From NCBI RefSeq assembly GCF_036370855.1, contig NC_088112.1:16484469-16548468 (forward strand): DNA of 64,000 bases. The letters run 5' to 3'. The stretch's first letter is position 1; each line of letters opens with the position of its first letter. This document shows positions 12,601-24,600 of the stretch, one piece after another. Position numbers and translations under genes: made by a program. This stretch comes from Dromaius novaehollandiae. Taxonomy: Eukaryota > Chordata > Aves > Casuariiformes > Dromaiidae. Under the pieces are notes generated by a model, which saw only the letters and a program-made list of their open reading frames with translations, was not told the origin of the DNA and did no database searches.

Positions 12601-15600
12601 CCCACCTGGAGATAAATTGCTGTAGCAGTGTCCAAGCCAAGGGTGATTTCTGCACCAAGACCAGGACTCCAGGCTGGTTGCCTTTGCTCCTTTCCTCATC
12701 ATCCCAGTTAAGCCAGACTGGTTTCTCACTCCCTCACTCTGCCTGGGACAAAGTCTGGCTTGCAGATGACGACCAGCCGAACCTGCTCCCCAGGCCTGCG
12801 CTCCAGCAGGGTGGTCCTGGCCGCAGCTGCTGTCTAGGCTGTGTCCTGGCAGGCAGCAGCCCTTGCGATGCCTGGGGAGGTGGCACTGGGCACAGCAGCC
12901 CTCTCGCCAACCCCTCGCACCCCGCATGCCGCTGCTGCCTCTCGCCCTTTGGCTGGCATCAGAGACAGCTGCCTGCAGTGTCTTGCAAGGCCACTCCCAT
13001 GCCAAGTGCAGGGTTGTCCCGCTGGATCCAGATCTGGCCCTGAAAGAGGCCAGGGCCTTGCTGGCTATGCAAAGCTAGATGGCAGGGCAGCCTGCAAGAG
13101 CCGTGATATAAACTATTTCCTCGCTGTGCACAGCGTTGCGCCTGCTTGCAGGTACCTCCACACCATGCCCCGGCCAGACTGCCTCAAGCAATGGCTGGGG
13201 CCACCTGGGCTGTCATCTGCTCCCCGCTTTTCTGTTTCCACAGCACAGGAGAACGTCAGAAACCTCCATCTCACCCCCTGGTTCCAGCATCGGCTCCCCG
13301 AACCGAGTCATCTGCGTAAGTACAGCTCTGCTCCTCTTAACATGGGGAGGGATGAGAGCTCCTGCCACAGATTTGGGGTAGGCTCAGAGAAGGGAGCAAC
13401 AGTTCCCAATGCCGGTCTGCAGCGTGAGGTGTCCGAGGGGACAAGCCCAGCTTTTGGGGAAAGAGTGGGCAAGACATGCTGCCTCACCCCACTGATGCAT
13501 CCTGCCAGCACTGTCATGAGAACAGACCAGGAGCGCTCAGACGGATGTTGTCCCACTGTCTCAAAATTCCAGCTCCTCTTCCCCTTCCCACTGCTGCCTC
13601 TCGGAGGGTCTCTCCTTACCTCTTCCCTCTGCTGCGGTGACAATCGGGCTCTGTTTGCTCCGCTTTCGGCTCCGCACTGTGCACTCCTCTTTTGCCTTCT
13701 CTTCCTCTCCGTCTCTCTGTCTCTGTCTCTCCCTCTCCCTAGGCTAAAGTGGATAATGAGATCCTTAATTACAAAGACCTGGCAGCTCTTCCCAAGATTA
13801 AAGCCATCTATGAAGTGCAGCGTCCTGACCTCATTTCGTACGAGCCCTATCACAGATACACATCGGACGAAACACTGGAGAGATATAGCTATGGGGAGGT
13901 ACTGAGTCTCGATATGCTCAATGCAGAGCCACAGGAGCCTGGGGACAGGGCAGGGAACAGGGCCCTGATTCAGGGTGGTGGGGCAAACTGCATGAAGCTC
14001 CACTCACCTGAGTGGAAATACTGCAGTGAGGCAGGATGGAGGGTGAGACCTCTCCCAGAGGGCTCTGCATCAGCTGGAATAGGACCTGGGTTAGGAGAGA
14101 AACCCTGGTGCTGCTGTTGTAGAGTAAGCGAGAGACCAGCAACTTCATCTGTTGGTTACACGGCCCTGCCCAAGCTGTGCCGTGAACACGACAGGCAGAG
14201 AAAGACAGCACTGCTCAGGGAGGAGAAGTCACTCTCAGGACTGGTGTGGCAGGGAGGCTTTCCCGCTGCAGCCTAGACCATGGGAGAAGCACACATCCCT
14301 CCGGGATGGGGGGACAGACTGCCTGCAGGGCGGCTCTGTGTGCACCCAATGGCTCAGCTCAAAACCTGACTCCGAGCAGTCCAGCGTCCTGCGACCTGCA
14401 TGTAAGGTGCCTACTCCTCCGTAGCTGGAGGGAGGAGCAGGGCTAGCCCAGGCTGCCTGGCCCTGGCACAGACGCCCGTGTCAGTTGCTGGCCCTGGAGC
14501 CAGGGAAGCAGACTCAGTGCCCTGTTGCAAAGCATCTTATGAGATGATGCCAAAGCAGCACCCAGCGTGGGGCTTCCCTGCTCCACTTCCCAGGGCAGGT
14601 GGGGGCTGTTGGGTGATTTCACCAAGGCAATGAGAGCAGAGGGTCTGCACAGCTCACACAGAGATCAGGGGCCCTGAGGCAGGATTTGAGCCCCTTGAGG
14701 TGGTCCTGGAGGAGGCCTTTGTAAAGGCCAGCAGCAACATCTCTTACATCTCCAGTCCCAGGGCTTATCACAAGCCTTGCTTCCTGCAGCCCACCCAGTA
14801 ACAGTGCCACCAAGGCTGCAGGGCATGGGCACAGTCTGCGAGGGAGCACCGCCAGGGAGGTGCAGGCCAGGGATGGCCAACTGCTGCTTCTTCTGGAGTT
14901 CAACTCCACTGTGCTGCTGCCGAAAGGGCTGACGTGTTTAATGGTGGGTGATGCCCTGTGTGGTGGGGAGAGAAGAGAGCTCCCTCCAGCTCCCTGGGCC
15001 TTGATGGAGGCTAAGGGCATGTGCAGGCAGGTGGCATCCAGGGCTGGAAGCACCGATGGCTTGCGGGGGGCTGCGGTTGCCTTTGCTGTGCGTTTCTCTC
15101 AGAGCAGAGGCTACTGAGCCATGGAGCCCAGCTGAGCCCTGGCCCAAACCCTGAGCAGTGGAGGTGGGAACAAGCCATTATTTATCACCCACCACTGGAG
15201 CCTGCTGTCCCAACAGCCTCCCTCGGTGCCTGACAGCTGTAATGAGGTTGTATTTTAACTAAGTGGGCTGTAATGTGGGGAAAATAAGCTGCTCTGTGAC
15301 CCTGGCCTGTCACCGCTCCCATTAATCACGTGCTGTCTCTCTCTCTCTCCCCTCTGCCTCCTGCTGCCTGCAGTCCTTGGGAGCCCTGTCCCCTTACTCT
15401 CAGGTAACGGCCCTCAGTGCTGCCCGGGGGAGGGTTGGCTGCAGCTGGCAGCAAAGGGGGTGATTCAGCCGCAGTGCTGCATCCTTCTTGCTGTAAGAGC
15501 AGGGCATCTCATGCCTCAGGACTGCTGCGTCATGCAGAGGCAGGAGCTCTGTTAAACGCCGGGTGGGTGATGGAGACGTGGGAGCCCTCATCCAAAAGGG

Positions 15601-18600
15601 CTGCTCCTATCCGTCAGGGAGAGCGGCACCGCTCCGCAGCAGAGCAGCTGCATGGGTGGTTTCTGTGCCATGGAGGGGGATGCTTGTATTTGGGAACAAG
15701 CTCAGGGGGAAAGGGGTGTTCTCCAGGCAGTAAAGGAGGGAGACGGTCCAGCAAGACATACATCTCCTGGCCCCAGGCTCTGGGCTTGCTGAGTGCACTG
15801 GTGGGGGGCACTGCCCAGGAGGAAGAGGTGGCAGACGGGAGGAGCAACTTGGGCCTCTCCTCCAGCCCATCGAGGACAGATATGTGCATGCTGCCCAGCA
15901 TATCACACCTGAGACCTTGCGACCTCCGGGCTGCCAGGGACACCAAGCTCCTTGGCCATGGGACGCTCCCCTGAAGGAGAGGGGCCTGCAAAGCACTACT
16001 CTTGCCATCACTGGCACCTCCCAGTCTCCATCCAACATCCCCTGTGTACTGTCAGCCTGGGCACTTGCTCTAACCCAGACCTTCTGTTCCACACCTTGCC
16101 TTGCCCCTAGGACATCTATGAAAGCATTGACATCCGGCAGAGGCGAGCCTCCAGCCCTGGCTACATTGACTCTCCCACCTACAGTCGCCAGGGCATGTCA
16201 CCCACCATCCCGAGATCCCCACACCATTTCTACCGCTCAGGTAAGGATATCGGCCGCAGCCCCAGGCTGGGCCAGGCTCAGATGCCCCGTGGTGCTGGGC
16301 TCACCAAACCATCCCCCGCTTCTCCCAGGGGACCTCTGTGGTCTGTGCCCTGGTTAAGCCAGCCGGGCCAAGGACGCAGGCTGCTTGCTGGGTTCCTCAG
16401 GACCAGCAGGAACGGGAGCTGTGGGCAGTGACTGACTGCTGGGTACATCCTCCAGTTCTACCGATCTCACCTTGTGAGCAGTGAGGAGAGGCAAAGGGGG
16501 CCTCGTCCTGGCCCAGACCTGAGCTGAGGCTTGTGGAGGATGGGGCGGGGAGGGAAGTAGCCCCAAGATCCAGTGAAGTCCGGAAGGCAGAAGGCCCCTC
16601 AACTGGGTTGGTAACTCCGGAGGGGGGATGCACGGGAGTGCTTGTGCCCAGCCAGTGCTGCAAGGGGTCCTTATGCACACACATGTGCACACACACCCGG
16701 AGCATGTCCAGGGAGGAAGCAGAGTGTGTCTGTGCCATGTCTCCTGACGTTCAGAGCTGGGGAGGAACGGACAGGAAAATCTGAGGTCAGTAAGTCTGGA
16801 GGTCCTGCATCCCTGGAGTTATTCCTGTGTTGCATAGCCAAGGGCCCTTCACTTTGCCTCCAATTGCAGTATGTTTGGTCTTCCCCTCATGAATGATGGG
16901 GGAACCTGCTGCCGTGTAACAGCATCCATTCGCGGGGTTTCCTCTGCATCCCACCTTCGTTTAGAGATGCAGCAAATCTCCCCTCACTCCATCACACCCC
17001 ATCCTGGACCACGGCCTGGCACATGTCCCCATCTCACCCACCACTTGGGTAGTTCCCTGCTCTTCTAACACCGCTGCATTTAACACCCATTTTCTTCTGC
17101 CTCTTGTTCTCTCTCTCGGTCACTTATGGCTGCTTCTGCTCGGCACCACATAGGCACAGAGAGTGGGCGCAGCTCCCCCTACTATAGCCAGTTAGATGTG
17201 AGGTCATCTACTCCAACCTCATACCAAGCGCCCAAGCATTTCCACATTCCAGGTAGGCTCTGGAGCGCCCCAGCCCCGTGGGGAAGCACCGTGTCTGTCG
17301 CATGCCCGCATGTGCTGTTCCCCGTGTGTCGCATGCGTAGCTCCACCGCCTGCCTAGAGCCAGCTGGCAGCAGGATCTACCCCCTGGTAGAGGCCATCCA
17401 TAAACAGGACCTGCAGCTTGAACTCTCCTCCCTCCCCATCACCACCCAGAGGTCCCAGAGCCTTCCAGAGTCTGCTTGATCCTTGCAATGTCCCTCTTCC
17501 TCCTCCTCTCCCTGACCTTCCTCCACTCCCCACACAGACAAGTCCCCCGCAGAGAGCCTGCCCCCTCCCCTGCCTTCCCCCCAGGATCACAAGGTGAAGC
17601 TTGTCTGCCAGCAGCCTTTCCACACCCATCCTTTACAGATGATTATTTTATACTCCCCCTAGGGCCCGCTGCTCCCTCCCCCCAGAGTCTTCTGGGCTTG
17701 CCAGATGGCTGCTCCCCTTCTGCAGGGATTGCAGGGGGCCACCAGGTAAGGGCCACCACCCTCTCCCGGCCACGCAGAGCCCACGGGGACAGGGGATGGA
17801 GCGGGCAGAGGGGGGAGAGGCGGGAGGGGAGCAGGCACAGCCGCCCTTCAGTGTGCACGGGGGGCCGGAGGAGGGACCCTCCGTGTCCTGTGGCAGCCCC
17901 AGGCACGTGCTAGCCCCAAGCCACACACGCTGGTCCCTGCTCAGCCGTAGGCACTCTGCTGCACCAGAGCTGGGTGGGACCCCCCCATATAGCCGATACC
18001 CTGGGACAGCACCACGACCACCAGCCAGGAGGACACCCTGAGGCTCCCCACTACAGTCCCCTGCTCCCACCCCATCCCCATCAGGGCTTGGCCCCGCTGC
18101 CCGGCCTGGCCTGCCCTCCTGCTGACGGTCGATCGTTTATGGATGGCCCCCTCGCTGCTCCGCCAGCTCAGCTGCTTGGCCCCTGCGCGGGGGCAGTAGC
18201 CTCACTGCAAGGCTCCAGGTTGCTTTCTCCTCCCAGCTCGCTCTTTTCTCTCTCTGCTGCAGAAAGAGGCTTTGGCTAATTTTGTTTTGCCCTCAGGTGG
18301 ATCGTGGATGGTTCTTCTAGGCTCTGGCACCCCCTGAGAAAATGCGCCAGAAAGAGCTGTGGTGCTGTGTGCCTGTCCAGGGCAGAGCCCGTGGTTTATA
18401 GCTGTGCCCCCTCCCCTCCTCCCTGGCCCCTTGGTCCGAGAGGAGAGCCATGAGCAGGGCCAGGAGGAGAAGCATCTGCCGCCCGGAGGTGCATGCTGAC
18501 ACTCGGGCGCTCGCTGCATGTCCTCTGTGTGCACACCGCTGCCCCGCAGGGTTCCCTTGCCGCCCCCCAGCACCGAGGCGCTCAGCCCTGAGGGACCACG

Positions 18601-21600
18601 CTCCTCACTGCCGTCTCCTGAGCCAGCCTGGCCCTGGCCCAGCTCTGCCCTCGGTGTAGGACGCCTGGACCTGGAGGCAGTCGAGCGTGATGGACATGCG
18701 ACGTGGGCAGAGCATCTCCTGCAGGACCTCTGTCCTGTCTGCTCTCAGCAAACTCATACTGATCTCACCTTCCTTCCTTCTTTCCTTCTTTCTTCCCTTT
18801 CTTTCTTTCTTCTTCCACCAGCTGCCGGCGAGAGTAACATCTACCGGAAACCCCCCATCTATAAACGACACGGTATAGTCTGCCTTCTTCTCATGAGTTT
18901 CTAGTTTGTTGGGAAAGCTGGACAGAGCACTAGGCATGAGCCTAGAGAAACAGCGCGGGTTTTGGTCTGGCTGAGCTGGAGTGGGGCCAGCAGGGGTGTG
19001 AGACTGGACCATGCAGGAGAGCAGGGATGGCATTGGTTAGGGAGGCAGGAGTCAGCAGGACATGGTAGCAGATGTGAGCAGGGAGAAAGGTGACAGCCTG
19101 GGGATTGGGAGTTTGGGGGGGGATGATGTTCCTATTTCTCTTCTAGGCAGCGAAGCACAAGCTTAAGCACAAAAAAAGGCAGCTTTTGAAAAAAATCTTC
19201 CCTGGTACGAGGAATGCCTGAAAGGGGTGACAGCAGGGGAGGCTCTCAGCCAGGGTTATCAGAAGAGGGATGTGGAGGGTTGCAGCAGGGGAGCAGAGAG
19301 GCAAAGCACAGGGGACAGGGCTGGGAGCCATGGGAGGGCACGAGGCCACAGAGGTCGATGGGAGCAGGGATGAGGGTGGCCATTGCTTGCTGAGGCCAGG
19401 AGTCAGAGCAGTCTTAGGAATGGGATGAAGAAAGTAAATTACAGTTTCACATGGGACCGTGCAAAAAAATCACTGCCGCTCCTGGACTGATGCTCCAGGC
19501 TGAAATGGGCCCTGAGGGGGAGTTTGAGGGGTGGGGAGGGTACAGGCATAGGGGTGTTTGGTGTTGGCCTGGGCCTTTCTCAGCAGGGTGGCTTGCACTC
19601 TCCCTGGTTTGCATTCATGCATGGGGGGAGAGGACCTTCACCCATGAAGCAATAACCCTATGTCTCCTTTCTCTCTCTCTGTGGGTTCTCCTTTCCCACC
19701 TGCCCACCTCCCCTAATGTCCCGCTGGCTGGCTGCACCCGCTGCTGTAAGTAGCTGCTGTTTGCTGAGTCCCCTGTGCCAACCCTGTGCCGAGAGCGAGG
19801 GCTTGAGGTGGTGGGATGGCTTTCTACCTGCACCTCCCTGCCCCTGCCAAGTGCCCAGCTCTTTGTGCCCCGCCCCCCGGGTGCCCCTACCTGCAAGCGG
19901 GATGTGGGGCAGCCACTGAGGGCAGCTGCCCGCAGCCCCAGGGACAGGGCAGGGTGCTATGAGGCCGGGGCAGGGTGCTGCGCAGGTGGCTCCACTGCCA
20001 GGGCGGGAGGAGAGGGTCCCAAGGAGCAGGGACCACTGCTGGGTTTCCCGTGCATGCCACGGAGGTCTGGCGGAGGATCCTGGTCTGTGGCCTTGCAGAG
20101 CCGTGGATTTGCCCTGGGGGAGCTGAGCCCCTGCCTGAGACGGAGATGCTGGGGCTGGCACCTTTGGTCCCCACCTTGCTATGCAGCCCACCTCGGCCTT
20201 CCCCTGGCAATAACCTGCCGAGATCCCGTTCCCCATGGGGAATGTGCCTTCCTCCATCCCTTCCTTCTGGAGCCCTGCTGGGATGCCTGTGCAGTTATTG
20301 CCATCTCTTGGTGACAGGCCAGCCCGAGGGGCACAGCTCACTGGCATGGGGACACTAGGGGCATTGGTACCTGGGGTAGGGGCGAGCACCATGCAGGACA
20401 CAGAGATTGGCTTGGTGCTCTGGGCCTGGGGCTATGAGCCATTTGGGTCCCTTCCCAGCCATACTGGTGACAGACCCTGTGTTTGTGACTGTCCCCACCA
20501 GCTGCCTCTATCTCCTATCTCCAGGAGCTGCCCCGCAGTGTGAAAACAGATTATTTCCAGCTCTGCTCCACGCTGTCCTGAACACAAATTGCTGCCAGGC
20601 AGTGGGGACAGGGGAGGGAAGAGGATTTGCCTTCATCCCAGGGTGGATCTTTGCAAGTCCTGCCAGAGGGACGAGGTGTCCTTGTTACAGCTCTCCACAC
20701 TCCTTTTGCAGACAACCTCCCTTCAGCCACAAAAAGCAAAACCAGCGAAGACATTGCGCAGTCATCCAAGTACAGCCCTGCCTACTCCCCGGACCCGTAC
20801 TACCACTCGGAGTCAGAGTATTGGTCCTTCCAAGGGTCCCCCAAAGGTAATGGCCCAGCCACAGCAGTGCTGAACTCAGGAAACCCATTCCTGCCACCAC
20901 ACCAGCCATGTCTGGGGAGAGACTTCCCCTGAGACCTCCATGCTGGGCCTGGACCCAAGAGTGGGCTTAAGAAGGAGGGGTGGCAGAAATCCTGCCAGGG
21001 CCACCCCAAAATCCTAGAAAGCTTTGGGAACTGTCTGTCCTCATCCAGCTGGGGACTGTCTGCTCCCCACTTGCCACTGGCTTTGCCCCCATCTGAGCAC
21101 ACCGTGTGTCTCCTTGCAGCGCCCCGGGCCCGGAGGTTCTCGTCAGGAGGTGAGGAGGACGGGTATGAGCGGGGGATGCACAAGGTGAGTGACACTATCT
21201 GCCTGCAGCCTGCCAGGGAGGGTGGGGGACTGGGCAGCAAGGTGCCCACGGAGGGAGCTTGCATGGAGGAGCCCTGCAAGGGGCTGAGCCTCTGCTGGCT
21301 AACTCCATGCTGCACTGAGATCCCTGCTGGAGAGGGACCACTGTGGCCCCGGGGCTCTCTGGCATCCCTTTCCTCATGGACACCTTGATGGCCCCTTGCC
21401 GAGGCACCACCACCATCCTGGCCCTGGGCAAGGGGGAGCAGGTGGGATTTGATGAGCCCATGTCAGGAGGTGCTGGGCCCTCCTGCAACTCGTGGGCTGG
21501 GGGGAGGGGATGGCGCCATGAAAGGAGAGGTGTGAAGCAGCTTTTCCTCGATGCCCAGATCCAGAGCAGCATTGGCAGGCTGATCCTGAGGGAGGAGATG

Positions 21601-24600
21601 AAGGCCCGGTCCAACTCTTACGCAGACCCCTGGACGCCTCCTCGCAGCTCGGCCAGCAGCAGGGAAGCCCTTCACACGGCTGGCTACGAGGGCTCCCTGA
21701 ACGGCTGTAAGGACAGTAGCAGCCCCTGGCTGTTGTGCCATAGTCCCCATCCGTCCCGCCTTGGCAGGGTCCAAGCCACTGTGGGAATTGGAGAGGGAAG
21801 GATACAGGACTGGGAAGGGGTGGGTGGGAGAGGTGGGCTGGGCTCCAGGGTTGGCCTTGAGTGACTCTTTTCCTCTCTGGAGGGCTCTGTCCTTACCCCG
21901 AGCCCCCAGCCCAGGATGCAGTATGAGGCTGGAGATGGGACATCACGTAGCCAGTGTCTGCAGTCCTGGCCGGTCTGATGAAACACCTCCCAGTGCAACA
22001 CCAGGTTGAAGAGTCCCTTAGAAATCTCACAACACAACCACACAGGGCTTTTTTGTGTAGTTTTGGACTCCATAACTGTATGTAGGGAGGCAAACCAATC
22101 CCCAATCTTAAGAGGCATAAATAGGGACCTTCACTTGTTTTGGAACAGGCTTGGTGCATATGGGACCTAGCCTGCCACACACTTCGCTGTGTACGTACCT
22201 CATTAACGGCATGTCCAGATCTGCCGGGCACCCCAGACCTACTGGCTGGCCCCAGCTCCTTTCCTCGCTTGCAATGCTATCACTGCGCAGCACCCTGGGC
22301 ACCCACCCCCTCTCTTCTTGGGGTTGCAGGGAGTGTCCAGGGGAGCTGGGAACCTGGTAGCAAGCATAGCTGTCCATGCCCGCTTTGCGCTCTCCTTTCT
22401 CATGGTGTGTGTGCCTTTACTGAGCTGAGGCTATTCAAGGTTGCCCAGGTAGATGCTCAGCTGTGTCACCTGGGCTGAGCTCCCAAACACCCTGAGGAGC
22501 ACCTGGTGGGGCTGGTACCTGCGGGGGCCTAGGGCTGGTGGGGAGCTCTGCATAGTGCAGGGCACTTCTTCCCCTCTGACCCGTCGCTCTGCTCTCCTTG
22601 CAGCTCCCCGGACACACTACCTAGCTGACAGTGGTGAGTCTGTGATCCCTCATGGCCCTTCTGCACCTGGTCCCATGTGACAGCAGGGACCAGAGTTTCA
22701 CATTTCAGATGTTGGTGGAGACACTGGGACCAACAAGGAAGAAGGGGAGAGAGAAAGACCTCCTTGAAAGGGTGTGCTAAGGGACAAGTATAGTGCTGGG
22801 AGCAGAGCCATGAGAGGACAGGGTCTGAGGAACCAAGAGAGGAGGAGATTGAGAAGGACCTGGCTATCTGTCAGGGTGAAGGATGAGAAGGGAGGGCTGC
22901 CATGGAAGAGGGATTTTGGAGAGAGAAATTTCAGAATGGGGGAGGAGGGGGTGGAAATCCAGGCTGGAAATGAGACAGAGCTGGAGAGGAGAAAGATCTA
23001 GGTGAGTTCAGAAACGAATAGGGATGGGGCAGTAGCTAGAAAGGCAAACAGACTGGGAGTAGGTCGTTCGGGGACAAAAGAGCATGTATTTGCCATGTGT
23101 GGGGAAGGACCTGAGCAAGGGGCTGAGGAGAGCTGTTAAGAGAGGGCTGTATGAGCACAGGGGTTGAGGAGAGCTGTTAAGAGAGGGCTGTATGAGCACA
23201 GGGGTAGGGTCAGTGGGGCAGGTCCTATCCTATGGTGTGGGGCCAGCCCTTGCACTTTCATTTATGCACCTTGATGGCTTCTTTTCAGACCCCCTCATTT
23301 CTAAGTCGGCCTCCCTCCCTGCGTACAGGAGGAATGGGCTGCACAGGGTAAGTGCCTCCTGCCTGCGCCCTGCTGCTGCCATGTAGCGGTGCTTTGGTTT
23401 GCTCCCACCAGGCATTCCTGTACCCAGCATCCCTCCATTTGTCCTTCTCCCTAGGGTTCCTCAAAGCCCCCTGTGTTCCCCCAGCACCTTCAGGATCGGG
23501 GTGTCCTGCTCCCCACCTTCTCTGCACCCCTACTTTCACTCCTGTTTTGTGCCAACCCAAAATAGTCTCTACTGGGAACCAAAATGCCCTGTCCAGGCAA
23601 TACAGAAGAGACAGGTGTCTGCCCCGAATGGCAGATCTCTTGCCCTGTCCTGCAGGTCACCTTTCAGAGGGACGCTGATGTTGCTTTCCAACAGGAGGGC
23701 TTTGCTTTATACCCTGGGGCAGTGACTGCTGGGGGTCAGGAGACCCCATCCTGCCTCTTTGTGTGACCTGGTCTTATCACTTCCCCTCCTCACGCCTGTT
23801 TTCCCATTGTTAAGTTTGGGGAGCAGGTCTCGCTTTGGGGTGGTGGGTGCCTTCCCCCTTCAGGGACATTGGGAGGTGCCCGGGCGCAGGCACTGTGGAT
23901 GTGCTGAGAGGCCGGAGGGGATCCCCTCTTGCTCACTCCCTTCTTCTGTGTATCCACCTTGCAGCCTCCCAGTGCTGAGCTTTTCCACTACGACAGCACG
24001 AATGCCGTCAACTGGGGGATGCGAGGTAAGCTGGCAGAGGGCTGGGGAGCTGCCAGGGCAGGGGAGGTGCTGCACAAGGACACAGCCCTCTTGGCCAGGA
24101 CTCAGGAGTCTGGGCTTTGGCGGAGTCGCCTGCAGGGGGGAATCACTGCCAGCCTCCTCAAAAGGCAGAAGAGCTGGCCTCGCTGCCCTGTAGCAGCCTA
24201 GTTTCCTTAGGAGTGGAGTTGAAACTGCTTCTGAGGTCTGATCCATTTCTACAGAAAGGGTGCAGTGGTGGTGGGTCCTCCCCAAGCCTCACCCCAGCAG
24301 ACCCAGGCCCCAGCCACCCCTGCCTGAGTCTCTGGGGGCTTTATTTCCCCCTCTTTCCCCACCTGTCTGCCCAGGCACTGCCAGTGGAGCCAGGCACAGC
24401 TCCTGGGTGTGAGTGAGTTGCACGAAGTCCTCTGCTCAGGCTCTGCTCTGGTGACAGGCTAAGCCAGGCCCATTTTGGTCCCGTTCAGGCACCAAGTCCT
24501 CCCAAGGCTCTGCACTGCACAGGGCCGAGCACGGGGCTCCCCTGGAGGCAGTGCCAAGGGAGGGTGCCGAGCTCCACCAGCCCGCTGCTCTCTCAGGCCA

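Larger units (their letters stand above)
13899..17153 (+). other. ABLIM3: ABLIM3 introns flanking the 30-nt and 130-nt linker exons
   Basis: Introns 13899-15373, 15404-16110 and 16241-17153. They contain CT-rich tracts before the acceptors, for example near 15337-15356, and a short ACAC-rich run near 16677-16696. I see no further coding exon, RNA gene or transposon. Confidence 0.6.
17253..20711 (+). other. ABLIM3: ABLIM3 introns flanking the [12 protein letters not shown] exon
   Basis: Introns 17253-18821 and 18873-20711. The first holds a possible optional exon at 17538-17662, discussed separately, and ends in a long pyrimidine run. The second is GC-rich and G-rich with no recognised element. 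Confidence 0.6.

Noticed and set aside
12841..13905. 354-codon open frame covering two ABLIM3 exons
   Set aside because: Runs through splice sites and intron, and reads the 13743-13898 exon out of frame. The real exons are defined by family match and GT-AG boundaries.
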